A DNA stretch of 64,000 nt from assembly GCA_903813345.2 (NCBI GenBank), contig CAIIXF020000002.1, forward strand, positions 8,145,555 to 8,209,554, read 5' to 3'. Source of the stretch: Owenia fusiformis (lineage: Eukaryota > Annelida > Polychaeta > Sabellida > Oweniidae). Positions 46,501-57,966 of this stretch are shown here, piece by piece (position 1 is the stretch's first letter; the number at the start of each line of letters is the position of its first letter). Below the pieces are notes generated by a model. The model was not told the origin of the DNA. It did not search any database and worked only from the letters and a program-made list of their open reading frames with translations. Both the position numbers and the translations under genes were made by a program.

Positions 46501-47372
46501 ACATCATGAGGAGGAGTGTACTCCTCATGAGCAGCTCTTTGGCCTGCTCCAGAGTTTGAGCTACTCTGCACTCTACTCCCATACACTCTACTTTGCTCAG
46601 AAGTTGGCGCATGAGGAGGAGCAAACATAACATTCCTCTCTACTGGCCGAGAGTATACAATTGCTGGCATTTTCTGCTCATGAGCATGTAATTCATTATT
46701 TCTGAGAGACTGAGGTTGATAAAATGCGCTCTGTCTCTGAAGAGAGTATGGCAGAGGAGGAGGAAGAAAATCATCTTTCCTTTTAACATCTCCTCTACGT
46801 GGCTCCTCATAAATTCTCTCTCTATCATACATATAAGGTTTATTCACTTGAGCATGTGAAATTTGCTCTTCCCTAACAGATCTACTATTTATAGGATGGA
46901 GCCATTCAGATTTCTGTTTGGAGAGACTTTCATTCATTTGCTCTTGCATGGCCATATTTTGATTTTGGCTCATTTCTATTACTGGAGCCATTGCCTCAGC
47001 AACTGCTGAATTAACACCTGTTTTCAGAACAGGGACCAGTGCTTGAGCTACTGCCATGGAAACATTTTTCTCAAGAGCACTCATATCCATTTTGCTATCA
47101 ATTTTATCAAATTTATGGTTGATGAGCTCAATATTGCTCCACAAATAGCCAATTTGTTCACTCATTGATTTATCATTTTCAGTTCCTGAGGCTGAGAACT
47201 TTGCCATAGATGTTTGAGGAGCAGGCTTTACTCTCTCATTTATTGGCATGTTTATGGGACTGAAAAACGCCTCATTATCCTTCTTTAGCACTCTGGCAGG
47301 TTTTACATTCTCAGGTATTGCTTCAACCCTTTGGTAAGGGACACTCTGCCATACAACATTATCTGAGGCCAT
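43584..47372 (-). CDS. gag-pro: Gag-CCHC-aspartic protease-C2H2 polyprotein (1262 aa)
   Basis: ATG at 47372 in a good context (CCCATGG). Order: low-complexity N-terminus with Pro/Glu/His-rich stretches; capsid-like retrotransposon gag domain from about residue 390 to 560 (WLEYKRHFEVCSS, LRGQALQIL, FGHEGKEKLYEAQL); CCHC knuckle CFHCGKKGHFNFEC (about 624); retropepsin with catalytic VDTGA (about 684) and the closing AILGSDCM (about 754); acidic and Ser-rich segment with PPPPP (about 800-1050); a single classical C2H2 finger CHICHKTFSTKYNLSRHIQRSH (about 1120); a Lys-rich stretch (KRKDSKKPKKKH), likely nuclear; a short C-terminus. Where pol should follow the protease there is only the Ser-rich/finger region and then a stop. 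The frame has no breaks despite its length, which suggests recent selection or recent insertion. The finger could target integration or bind nucleic acid; this is inference. Confidence 0.9.
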   Translation of the reverse strand: MASDNVVWQSVPYQRVEAIPENVKPARVLKKDNEAFFSPINMPINERVKPAPQTSMAKFSASGTENDKSMSEQIGYLWSNIELINHKFDKIDSKMDMSALEKNVSMAVAQALVPVLKTGVNSAVAEAMAPVIEMSQNQNMAMQEQMNESLSKQKSEWLHPINSRSVREEQISHAQVNKPYMYDRERIYEEPRRGDVKRKDDFLPPPLPYSLQRQSAFYQPQSLRNNELHAHEQKMPAIVYSRPVERNVMFAPPHAPTSEQSRVYGSRVQSSSNSGAGQRAAHEEYTPPHDVKNEHYHDLYNEQDWRSCRCFENLADLAHPPLNAEGEQRSSCFMNERKKKHEQDNDVFASVNSQREGFDSSQMIHTFRDVTQTLSDVVKFVSSRQNNDNAVKIKPDKYEGTSPWLEYKRHFEVCSSSNTWSDNEKRDFLAASLRGQALQILHELELEYTYQDLISALDKRFGHEGKEKLYEAQLNNRQQRPREPMQKLAQDIRRLTDLAYPEMTREAQDRLARARFQHALLDDQIRDAINLGEPETLDRAVVIALKQESYLESERIRKGQKPRLQTDKISAIDERLESDDSAEINALDETDKLEQMMTKLLAAQEKMLAEFLKKMPTRKPRAEVTCFHCGKKGHFNFECHFREDNKRKKTNSSEIAPISFVESKTPNEIKRIVAKAEVCGHPVEFLVDTGAVRTMIDIDEYLNIPMKNRPSLCKSKCAFRQADGSSLRIHGEIDCSINIDGTVFNAPVIVASLRATAILGSDCMSKQGFNINYPARKLAIKPSSDCHGDVLNKVTPRVCVVGEDRKSLHNSDVLYNEREVDIPMVEESDDSDESMDINDYIKYHSRKMMVASSCRDESESMSTEQNTNENRSSSSSTSSSFEKREAIERSLRSESHVQKPVSENNQSEPNEPQLSELVTNDIQLQSSMLPKVKNPPPPPKVEDTPPECERSMKKVDSRKSKRIKRTPKHFEDFICGVQDDVDAQSSSSSSASELPCFISRGHRKKRRFDFARKRGPDYSQFSPNLSPYWAVPPMSSMPMMNPYWTVLQQNATSTSAPEIVTDELDSISGRSNTSQPVTRHEILSSTSSAHKKVDRESDEDLPDIIDIHASSSDIERKCHKCHICHKTFSTKYNLSRHIQRSHSSSGAPKRKDSKKPKKKHAKDTSEEQIDSVKSKRENKRSNVVYDSDSDNDTVSKKDHKVPLGKTSNHDKDINNDIYEDVSAPEKELGENNMDNMYELVQRLYITASQPEVKEQLQKIQLA

Positions 47373-47784
47373 GGGATTATCTATTTATGTATCGTCCCAT
47401 TTATAAAAACAGTATTATCTGGGCTCGAGCGAGCGCTGTCTGCACATTGTGTTAAATCCATCTGATCCGAGTCTCGGTCAGATGCCATATTGATGAGCAA
47501 TGATTCTATTCTGTGTTTATGATTCTATCATGAATGAGCACTCTCAAAAATTGCAAACAAAAATTCAAGATCACCATAAGAGCGGAGGAAGGAATGCACA
47601 ATTGAATGTACACCCTTTCAGTGGAGACTCCATGAACACATCATTACATTGTCCCCTCCCTGTTCAGTGCTCACTTCGCAGACAACTCAACACATTGACT
47701 ACTCTACAGTGATCAGAAATTTTCCTCACAATCAATTTCATTGAGAGTCAACTCTATCAAGATAAATGTATGTCCTTCTCAGAG

Positions 47785-48338
47785 GCTCCGCGCAGGAATA
47801 AACCTGGGCAATTCACAGAAATTTTATACTCACAATATTTTCATAAATGTCTCATTAAGAGCTCCGCGCAGGGATTAACCTGGGCAATATAATAATAACA
47901 CAATGTGCTTTGCAAATTTAATAAATGTCCCTTATGGGCTCCGCGCAGGATTGCTCCTGGGCAAATATTATCAATGAGTATTGCTCCGAACGGTAAATAA
48001 ATTTTCCAGTCCGAGCTTCGCGCAGGATTGCTCCTGGGCTAAAATATACAATATTGGGTTCAGAAATTACTCAACTAAACGTCTCACAGAGGAGCTCCGC
48101 GCAGGTGTTACCCTGGGCTAATAATACAAGGTTGAGTTTTAATAATTACCCAATATAATGTCTCTCTATGGAGCTCCGCGCAGGCGTGAACCTGGGCATA
48201 AATATACAAAGCTGAGTTCCGATATTGCTCAACTAATATAAATGTCTCTCAAAGGAGCTCCGCGCAGAATATAGATTCTGGGCAAATGAAATAATATTGT
48301 CCCTTTATGGGCTCCGCGCAGAATATAAAATTCTGGGC
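47785..48338 (-). ncRNA. Array of eight leader hairpins in the LTR element 5' region
   Basis: Eight copies at 47785, 47861, 47938, 48015, 48094, 48173, 48257 and 48311 (plus-strand left edges), mostly 76-84 bp apart. Each has GCTCCGCGCAG (one GCTTCGCGCAG), a loop, and CTGGGC. In six copies the stem is CAGG with CCTG around a variable 6-base loop. In the last two it changes to CAGAAT with ATTCTG, so both sides change together. The array lies between the candidate primer site and the gag ATG on the element's sense strand, the place for packaging, dimerisation or translation-control signals. Confidence 0.75.
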
Positions 48339-48793
48339 ACCTACAAACAAAATACAATATTACAATATACAGGACAATTACGGGCGCCTGCAACCAATAC
48401 AATATTGCAATATATCACAACTCTCAAAGAACTAGTTTCTCAAATACAGATTTACGACCACCGAATTAACATGGACCCTTTATTACTGCATTCTGTAGAA
48501 AACCAATTGCTAAGGAGTATTATCATATACATGTACTCAAGTATGAACAATGTAGATCCGATTTGGGTCGACTTACACTACTAAAGTTCACTTGGGCACT
48601 GTTAATAAAACAATGAAATGACATCAGTGAGGAAAAATCCCCCCGAATTATAAATGGTGAGTCCCAAGTTTGCACTGCAAAGTTACCGTGAAGTTATCTC
48701 AAGTTTTGCGAGACAGATACAAGCCTTTAACACCACAAGAAAATGCAAGATATTATCTCACAATAGAAACAACAATATAACATTCAATATCTT

Positions 48794-48814
48794 GCGAATC
48801 CCAACGCTAAGCCA
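48794..48814 (-). other. Candidate tRNA primer-binding site
   Basis: Four bases inside the 5' LTR edge, the sense strand reads TGGCTTAGCGTTGGGATTC, complementary to a tRNA-like 3' end (T-arm-like GCGAATCCC and terminal CCA on the plus strand). The tRNA was not identified and one base seems to be missing relative to a standard acceptor arm. Confidence 0.45.
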
Positions 48815-48818
48815 ACAG

Positions 48819-49716
48819 TGTGGCGGGAGTTATTTAAAATGAAATGTTTTTCACCAGTATGAAATCAATATGGTCAAAATAATAAATACTGGAAAGAATG
48901 GGCCGAGCGGAAACCCCGTTAATTAAAAATAAGGCACTGGAAAGATGATGTTGTGGCTTCGTCTTGTGTATGAAAGGATTTTGTATCGCTCTAATGGATG
49001 GAGTAATTTACTAATTGATGAGATTGAAATAACTGAACAAAAGAAATGAGCTAAACTTTATAACAATAAACAATAAACTTTATTTACCTTGTAGGCGTGT
49101 AAGACATGATTATTTCTGTGAATGTAATCGAAGTATAAATCCAATTATAAATCCAATACTAGTAAATCCAGTTACAAATGATCGTAATTATAATCCAAAG
49201 CCTTTAAAATCCAAAATCTTATGTAAAACTTGATCAGATGCCGAAATATTGGTATACGTACTATCACTTTCAGATACAAACTTGAGACTTTATAAAAATG
49301 GAGAAATTGAACCTCCTATCTCAGATACAAACTCAGGACTGACTTTCCCAACAAAAATCTTACGATCGTTCGAGAAATATGCAAATTAAGGGGGCGGAGA
49401 CCAGCCCAAGCTGTCAACTTGTCAAACTAATTAAAACTTCAAAGTGACCCGTCCAAGATCTAAGTAAATTATTGATCGCTAAAGCTGGACAACTATTACG
49501 GCAGTGCCGACAAAACGAAATAATCTCAATTTACTCATGTTTTTCAAATTGTCATAACTCAATAAATACTAATCTGATTTACCTGGGGTAAAAACCATTA
49601 AAAAGGGGACACTCTGCTCTTTTTAACGCATATAAATGTTATGTTCAAAGTAAAATGTATCAATGTGTAATTAATGAACGAATATAATTAATAATAAAAA
49701 TTGTGCTACCGCTACA
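48819..49716 (-). repeat. 5' LTR (898 bp)
   Basis: Matches 41549-42446 with one difference seen. In the U3 part (sense) a GC box CCGCCCCC (49397-49390) sits next to octamer ATTTGCAT (49386-49379), a plausible Pol II promoter core. Confidence 0.9.
49379..49397 (-). promoter_or_regulatory. GC box plus octamer in the LTR
   Basis: Sense CCGCCCCC, 3 bases, then ATTTGCAT. The same pair is at 42109-42127 in the other LTR. Sp1-type and POU-type sites in this arrangement are common in animal promoters; function here is inferred. Confidence 0.45.
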
Positions 49717-50282
49717 ATATTTACAGGGCGGTCCAAAAAAGTGAACCCCTGCAAAAGGCTATATTTTCCTTAATACATGCATGAATTTGCTCATATTATC
49801 ACATCTTGTAGAGAAAGGTCTAAAACTTTTGTTGACACCATAATTTATTCTCAGTCTTGAATTTCGAAGAAATTGCAAAACTTTAACAAACATGCCTTAA
49901 ATTAGATTTTGTGCCAAATTTTACCGATGTGATTGAAAGAAATTGTTGATACACATTATAAATTAGATGAGCTTAAAAAACTTTTCAATGAGAGATTATA
50001 AGTTTTAACCCTACCATATAACAAATGGGACACTATTTGAGCAGGAAACACATTTCACACTTTTATTGACCATTTTGAAGCTGTTTTAACCATTCAACAG
50101 TTTAGAGGCATATTAGTTTGCATAGTTGTTTATTCATCAATTATATCAATGTTCATTGTACAGGCAACTGACACCCATGCGGGTGTATATAGTTACATAT
50201 GATTATATTACATAATTGTATTAATCAAGATGACAAGATATAAAACTGTTTTTAAAGATAGAAAGTTAGGAGGAAAGTAATA
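49717..50282. other. Flank with one mariner-like terminus, no gene
   Basis: TACAGGGCGGTCCAAAAAAG at about 49722 looks like a mariner/IS630 end preceded by TA. I found no partner end, so it may be a truncated element into which the LTR element inserted next to its terminus. Confidence 0.4.
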
Positions 50283-51719
50283 AACAGGATCTTAAGAGGT
50301 TCTGGACAAATCATTTGATTCTGGACTTGACATATTTTTTTTCCAACGAAATCACATCCAAGGGTTGAATTTTTATTGGATATTTAGAGAGCGAGTCCTG
50401 TATTGATTTCAATAAAAAGGTTAAAATAGAACGCTATTTGAGAGTTAATCTTATACTTTCATTACATTGATAAATTAAGGCAAATTCTGAAAGATTTTAA
50501 AGTGCATTTTTTATGAAATATTATCCAAGTATTTAGATGAAACGGTCTTATTTAAATACAAATCATAACATGATGATATTTTTTCATAAAATATTTCTTC
50601 AAGAAATTCAATTGAAGGCTCAAGATAAAACGAGCTAATTTAGGTGAAAACCCTTACATGATGATGTGTTTTCATGACTTCTTTCATAAAATTCCATCAA
50701 GGGGTGAAAATAAAATGATCGAATTTAAGTGATTTAAGGATCACGAGGATAGGTTTTCTTGGATATTTTCTATGAAATCCCATCCAGTGGTCAAGGTAAA
50801 ATTTTTATTTGGTATATTTGGTCACGTGTTCGAACCCATAGAACCATATAGGAACGTCATTTTGAATGTTACGTGATAAATCCATATAAGGCTTTTAGAA
50901 CAATGTGGGGAAAGATGAGGGGAAACCCCTGACACCTGTTCACGATTTTATCCGAACGTTCATCGGATCATTTCGGTTTTTATGCACTTCATTATTTTAC
51001 CGAAGTTTGCCGATTCGATTCGTCGTATTTCGGAATATTGGGGACAATTTTATACTCCATTGGGAGTATTTTTAATCTACTTCTTATTACGAAGATTCCC
51101 GAACCTTGTTCGGATTAATCCGGATTTTCTGACCTACTTCATCTACCGAGATTTAACGAGTTTACATTCGGCTCATTTCGGAATCCTGGTGACAATTTTA
51201 TACTCCATTGGAGTATTTTTGATCTACTTCTTATGACGAAGATTTCCGAACCTTGTTCGGATTAATCCGGATTTTCTGACCTACTTCATCTACCGAGATT
51301 TAACGAGTTTACATTCGTCTCATTTCGGAATCCTGGTGACAATTTTATACTCCATTGGAGTATTTTTGATCTACTTTTTCTGGATTTTGCCCTACTTATT
51401 ATATCTTTACAACAAGCAAATCAAAAAATTCGCCATGAACGGGTCTCGATCGACTAACCTAGAGCATGGAAGCTAGGCACGTTAGCCATGAGGCTAACGT
51501 GCAACCGATACGAAAGGATAAAAGTATTATATATTTATACCGAGCGTCAATTCAAAATGATCTTCACTTTTGACTGCACGTAAATACAACTCGTCAGTTG
51601 TATCCAGAATAGATGAACGCCTATGGTACTAGTGAATAACCAAGTCCCAGGCGAGTGGTTCGCACCCCACCGTGATATGTTATTTTTGCTTTTTTAATAC
51701 GACAGAAAGGAGCAAGGTC
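50283..51719 (+). repeat. Left arm (~1.4 kb) of a 9.1-kb inverted-repeat structure
   Basis: Begins AACAGGATCTTAAGAGGTTC; reverse complement recurs at 57967-59422. Contains a unit of about 147 bp in 2-3 tandem copies (starting CGAAGATTCCCGAACCTTG at 51090 and CGAAGATTTCCGAACCTTG at 51236), a perfect hairpin CACGTTAGCC-TCAT-GGCTAACGTG at about 51478, and a B-box-like TGGTTCGCACCCCAC at about 51656. Frames of 84-91 codons here are repeat shadows. Confidence 0.85.
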
Positions 51720-54700
51720 ACTGGCATGTAGCGGTCCTGATATCGATACATTCTACACGCAATAAAACCAGATACCTGCGTGTGATTAAAACTACATGTT
51801 AGAGCGTCGATATCCTACAAATCCTATTTTTTCATAAAAATATTTTTTCATGAAATCCAATCGAAGGGTGAAGATAAAACGATCTTTTAGGTAAAACAGC
51901 TTTACATGATCTGGTGATGTGTTTTCATAACTTTTTTCATAAAAGACCATTCTCGGTTTGGAGAACAAAGTTCGTCACTCTAATTGAGCGTTATCCCTGC
52001 TTCGGACAAATTTGATTTTTTTACATAATATAGATTTGAATGTCTTCTTTTGAATAGTCATAGTTTAATTTGGGTAATATTCCTAGATTTTTCATATAAA
52101 AATTACTAGTGAAACACCCAACGTCGCTTTTATGATTCGTACCACTTTTTTAACTTGGTGTATTGCATATTTCCGTGGGTTGATTTGAAAAAAAGACAAA
52201 CAACGTATACATGAATATGTCATAAGCATATAGTGAGATAATTGTTAGATTAGGTTTGCTATAAGTGACTTTAAAACAAAAAAATAAAAAACATTAGTTC
52301 ACGTGTTAAAGTCCCATTGACCACGACATCAAGGAAAATTGAGCTTTTTGTCATCAGACATCTTTATAGATGGAACTAGCTATGTACTACATTTTTAAAT
52401 ACACTCACATTGTACATGTAGCTGTAATATCTAAGATGTTATTTTTATTGATGAAAAGATTCTTACATACTAAAGTTACATTAAAATATCAATTGCAATA
52501 GCCACCTGTTTTTAACATCCCTTTGTCACTCATCCCTTAATTATCTCTGTGTATCTTAAACGTGTGTGTGTTCGATGTTGATAGCACCCGAGTGCAACCT
52601 AAGGAGCACATACAATACATTTTGTGTATGCCCAGTCTGGCCGCCTTATATCTGCCTGCACCGAGAAATGGGCGCAGCTTTGACAATTAACGAATGATAT
52701 AACGATATCACGGATTTCACCGAATGTTATTCATCCCTAAATAGCTTTTTTATTTAGTCTTATGATCCGACTGATGTTTCAATTTTTTGCAGTGACTCTG
52801 GAATTGCTGCGCCAGATATGACATCACAGCGACTCATTTTCCTACATTTAAATCACTAAACTAAATCAATTGAAACATAATCATTAAAGAATGAGGACCT
52901 TGTATTTTACTTTGGACGAGGGTAGTGGCCATGTCTTGGCATGGCTAGTTGTGCATTAACGTTTGATACTGTTGTGCGGATAAAAATAATGAATATATGT
53001 TAAAGTAGCACTAAACAGATACTTTTAAAGTTAAAAGAATATAGTTACATTTAAAGAATGGGCCCAACGAATAGATATTGAATATAGGACTCGTTTGATG
53101 AAACGTTCGTTCTTTTAATTCTAATAAACCTAGAAATCAATCAACGATTAAGTAAATTGACAAGACTTCATGTTCAAGTTGGCTGAATTTCGTGTAACTT
53201 AACTCTGTTATGTTTCTAGATTTTACATAGCCTATGGAGAACAGAATTCGAAATCATAATCACAATCGTATTTTAAGGCAAATAGGCCATGAATATGCTT
53301 TTAGTTACACGGTGGATGATCAAATTAACACATTTTGGATGTTGAATTTCATTTCAAGTTCATTCGAATTTACGCATTATCGTGGGAAAGCCCATGGCAT
53401 TATCCAATAAAATTGATATATATACTGTCTAGGCTGAGACTAACATATATAATGTTATTTAATGTATTTAATATACATGATATATCCGAGAAAGTTATGC
53501 AATATATCTACACGAGAAATAGTAGGGACCGAGGGTTGATATATTACCTTTACCTGTCGAAAATCGAGTATAAACTATGAGGATTAGATACGCATTGAAT
53601 GTAATGGAACCGTCATGTAATAATTAGAAATGATAATCACAATCAAATCATGAATATTTTATCTAGATTTAAAGTGCTTAAGATTTATTTTTAAAACTCA
53701 ACCGAACTATTAACATTTAAAAGCACCGAACGAATTTTCTGGGGATTGCTGATGAGCGGGTGGGATGGGATGGGAGGGATAAAATGAAATACTAGATAAA
53801 ATATTGATACCTTTACGCATGTCAATCTCAAATTAGAATGCATATATCATTATCTCTTTTATTCTTCTGTATTGTAATACGATAGTCTGATTATTGTCAA
53901 TATCCTATACATGAAATAATGTACAACGTGTATTCTACATTGAATAACAAACGAAATAAAACTCATCTTTGTACGAATTTATTTTTCATATGACACAAAG
54001 TAACATAACATTGTTATATGTTGCATTTACGACTACTACAGCAAATCAGAAAATTCGTACAATATCAAACGTAAGAGTTGTTCACAAATACATTGGTATT
54101 TTGATATGAGTATCATGTAGTATTAAAATATTAAAATCATATGATCAGCAAGTTTATAAGCTTAATATTGTATTGTTTTTTATTTAAGTGTCGCATGCTT
54201 AATTTCATACATATACATCTGTACAATCATCCAAAAAGCCTCGAGCCACCAATGGCTTATGAGACACTGCTAATCAAAATAAATCATATAATATTATATA
54301 ATAAGATGCATAATATGAGTCAGTTGCAGAAATAGGATTATGAATAAAGCAAAGTTCATGACCTCTATTACGAACATTGTTTGATGAACTCGATCACTCA
54401 GTCAGTTGTTGAACATATGCAAATGTGGTCAGGTTATAAATATAAGTACAATTTAAGTCCATGATATTTTCACATATTGAACATAACACTCAGTTCACAA
54501 AGAGATGTATACAAATCTAATCCACAAGTAGAAATGATTGTTTCATGCTGTTTATGCATTGTGTATAAACTGTAATCCAAAACATGAATAAAGTGGGCAA
54601 GAGGTGGTTGTATGATGGCCCATAAAATCACATTATGTAACACCGGCACCCTGGTTCAATATAGTGCAGTGGCCCATGTTTGATATACGTACATCAAAAC

Positions 54701-57700
54701 TCATGTTTTTTCAAGGAAAGAAGCTAGATTAGTGATATATTGAAAAATCAAACTACTATACCCCAATACTGTAGCCCGTATTTCTTTAAAAGGAATACAG
54801 GCTACAGTGAAGTTGCAAATGGAGGACCTTTGTTTATTTCCATAGTTCTGGAGGAATACTAGATTTTACATTGTATAGATTCATCGAGCAGTTTGCAACG
54901 CACTATCACCAGAAAAGTCCTATGGAAAAGGACAAAGAATACCCGCTCTATTTGCAACTTAACTGTACCCTGTATTCTTTTTAAATGTGTTCACGTGGTA
55001 GGGTAGTGTGATACTCCCTCTGCCTATGCCTACATCGTTCAATCTTTTTTTCATAGTATAACGCCTTATTAATACAACAGTTATTGAGCTGTTAAGAAAA
55101 CATACTAACAAACAAACCACCGAGTTTAGAGTAAGACATATACATGTATTGTTCTATTATCAAATCATATATTGTGTCACAATTCTAAAACGTTAACAGT
55201 TTATGGTGTACAATAGAACTATTACTATTAACCACTTTAATATATTTAGACATAAAATATCAAGTTACTCATCAGCCAACAAATATCAAAATATCGAAAA
55301 ATGAAAAATACGAGGTACTTGTTCACTCAAATCTAGGAGTCAATTGGTAATGTGTACCTATAGATAGTTCTCAAAGTAAATGAGCAAAAGCGTAACATTT
55401 GTATGTAGCATGCTTCATAAAACACTAAACTTAGCCCAAAAAGTAAGCGTGCATTTTGTTCCTGGCACTGATTGGTTAATAAGTGAATACAATTCGTTGA
55501 ATGCACGATGCACTCAAAAGATTAGCAGCTGGGAAAGGCTATTGAACAAAAAGTACGCTTTCGTACTCAAAAAAAATATTGTGAAAATATATATTTCCCA
55601 AATTATGAAATAAAGGAGCTTGTATTCGCGAATGCCGCTAACGCCTGTCGGCTACCGGATAAACCTACTTTACTATTTTATGGGCAATTCATTAAAATAT
55701 TAATGGAATATTGTCAGGTTCTTTTCATATTTAAATGAGTCGCCCATAGAATGGTAGGTTAATCCGAAAGCTGAAATCTTCCATTCCCAAATCATAGTCT
55801 TAGCTTGTATTCGCAAATGCAACTAACGCCTGTCGGCTACCGGATTAACCTATTATTTTACTGGAAACTCATGTCAATACGAATAGTACCTGCCACTATT
55901 CCATTCATATTTAAATGACTTGGTCATATTATACTGGGTTAATCAGGTAGCCGGAAGGCGTTAGTTGCATTCGCGAATATAAGGTTAGCTTGTATTCAAT
56001 AATGCAAGAAACGCCTGTCGGCTACCGGATTAAACTACCTCTGGAGACATCAGGATTTTAAAGCGGCGTGCAAAGCGTAATCGGGTACACCCCAGTTCTC
56101 CGAAACCCGGTTGTCCGAAACCCATTACTCCGAAAAATAAAGTCATAATTTACCAGAGAAAGCGGGGGGCATAGCTTACTTAAACTTACGTCAGTTTCAT
56201 GCCATGTATTTGGCCAAATTAATGGCATGGACGCATTCTGTTATTCATAGATCTCTCTCTCACTTTGAATTGCATCCATTGCATGGCGTTGCCAGAATGG
56301 CAGGAACGGGAGATTTATTTTACATTGTGATTCTAAAAAAAGGTTATTAAAACACAATATATTTTACGGAACAGTTTATCTTATCTTCTTCAATCTCTTT
56401 TATATAGGCAAAATAAAATGAAACATTTTAAGAATAAAACAGTATACAAATTACGTTGTCAAAATATTTCGTCGCATTTAATTTCTTAGTCTCGGTCTCT
56501 TATCAAATCGTAAAAGAATAAAACATTCTATACTTAATCACTTGGGATTTATGTTTCGGCATTCGTTTCAGGCATTTGTTTTTTATGTTCTTCTCCTGAA
56601 ATGTATTTGTTCGACAATAATCAGAGAAAGTGCGTATACGTATAAATATGCCACGCAAACAAACGGGTGTGACTTCAATTTCTTGTCTGTCTGAGGACGT
56701 ATTGGGAACGAGGTAGAATTAAAGAATTCTTATGAACGAGTCATGCAAGATACTAGAACTAGTAAAGTAATGTAAATGGATAAGTTAATTTCTGATGGAT
56801 CTGGATATAATATATTTCAAAACTTTGTAAACACTAGATAACTTCATTTAGGCAGATATAGTATCTTGATATATTTGGCTATCATGCGTTTAAAATACGT
56901 TCCTAAAACTATGAAGACGTTAGGTGAGAAATATTGCTATTGTACGTTCGAAAAGTATTTGGTTGTATTTTGTAGTTCTCAAGTTACCCATGAACTTTCG
57001 TGGGCTAATTAACGTCTTGACTTAGCATATTTAGCCTAATTTTGCAATGATGTCAACGTGATTCAAATGTTATGCTGTCGTGATTCGCAGAGGTTGCGAC
57101 AAGATTCGTTTTACAACAGATGTAACTATGAGAACATGAAAGCTCATAATCCTGATTATGCAACCTTATACAATCGTTATCTTTGGGACAAGAGCCCAAA
57201 AACAAGGTACTCGTGAACGAGAGTTGAATTTGCTCCGTGAACGATAGGATACGCTGTTCCCCACCAACAAAATACAGACATATGCTTCAGTGTCCTCAAC
57301 GCAGATTGTAGAGAACAAGAGAAAAAATGAAATATACTTTGCCATAACAGAATACTGTTAAAGTATTGTTTATTAAGTTTATTAAGTTTCACAAATAACT
57401 TTTAAATGCCTTCTTTACCTTCAACGGACACTCAAATAAATACACAATACAATGCAATGCAATGTAATACAACGCATTACAATACAAACTAAATTAGAGT
57501 ATTTGTGCATAGCATTTTCCCCTTTTGTTTGAAGGATATTTTAAGAATAATTCCAGCGTTCGTACACACCTGGAAATGTCAGGGTTTTGATTTAATTTTC
57601 CAAGTGCCTGAAATGTCAGAGAATTTCAAAATAAGGTCAAAAAGGGCCAAAGAGTCCGGGAATTTTGAAACTGTAGACATGTCATGGAAGTGTCAGGGAA

Positions 57701-57966
57701 ATTTGTATCAGTGTTGAAAAAATGATGTTCCAGAAAAATAAATTTTAGGACTATGACAGGATCTCAATGAAATCCAAAATGTAACATTTAGTTGATTCCA
57801 CACGGGGCGTGTACATTGTCTAACATATATCTAAAAGGTTTACACTGTCTTGATTAATGAACTTCTTAGATCTAGTCGCGCTTCAGAAGTGGAAATCCTT
57901 CAATTATCAGAGGTTAATGTTTCTAAAACTGTATTGAAATAAACGTACGTCTTGTTTTCAAACCTA
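51720..57966. other. 6.2-kb centre of the inverted-repeat structure, no gene recognised
   Basis: AT-rich; all open frames are under 85 codons and show no domain. It holds the GCTTGTATTCGC repeat cluster at 55617-56032, three CCGAAACCC words at 56098-56135, and CAATA/CAATG simple sequence at 57440-57490. Confidence 0.5.
55617..56032. repeat. GCTTGTATTCGC repeat/MITE cluster
   Basis: Three direct starts (about 55617, 55804, 55986) each carry CTAACGCCTGTCGGCTACCG-like sequence. An inverted copy (GGTAGCCGGAAGGCGTTAGT) ends at about 55972, so 55804-55973 forms a complete inverted-repeat element of about 170 bp flanked by partial copies. Confidence 0.7.

Larger units (their letters stand above)
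41549..49716 (-). mobile_element. Gag-protease-only LTR retrotransposon with zinc finger (non-autonomous)
   Basis: 8168 bp bounded by two 898-bp direct repeats that begin TGTGGCGG and end GCTACA; only one difference was seen between them (T at about 42001, C at about 49271), so the insertion is young. ATAT lies on both flanks (41545-41548 and 49717-49720), a possible 4-bp duplication. In minus-strand order: 5' LTR, candidate primer-binding site, leader with eight hairpins, one 1262-codon frame (gag, CCHC, protease, C2H2 finger), a repetitive 3' region, a short purine tract (GGGGGATG) and 3' LTR. There is no reverse transcriptase, RNase H or integrase, so a full-length relative must supply them. 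The gag and protease resemble the Ty3/gypsy group. Confidence 0.9.

Noticed and set aside
43678-46828. Several frames of 62-93 codons overlapping the retroelement ORF
   Set aside because: Other-frame shadows of the 1262-codon gag-protease frame.
47785-48338. CRISPR-like array
   Set aside because: Spacing is regular but the spacers are alike in composition, the unit lies in an LTR element leader, and the host is an animal; hairpin modules explain it better.
50982-51236. 84-codon hydrophobic frame also present at 58448-58723
   Set aside because: Matched only because both lie in inverted arms; the sequence is internally tandem and has no conserved domain.
51447-51670. Possible tRNA gene near the hairpin and B-box-like word
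   Set aside because: No A box at the proper distance and no cloverleaf could be drawn.
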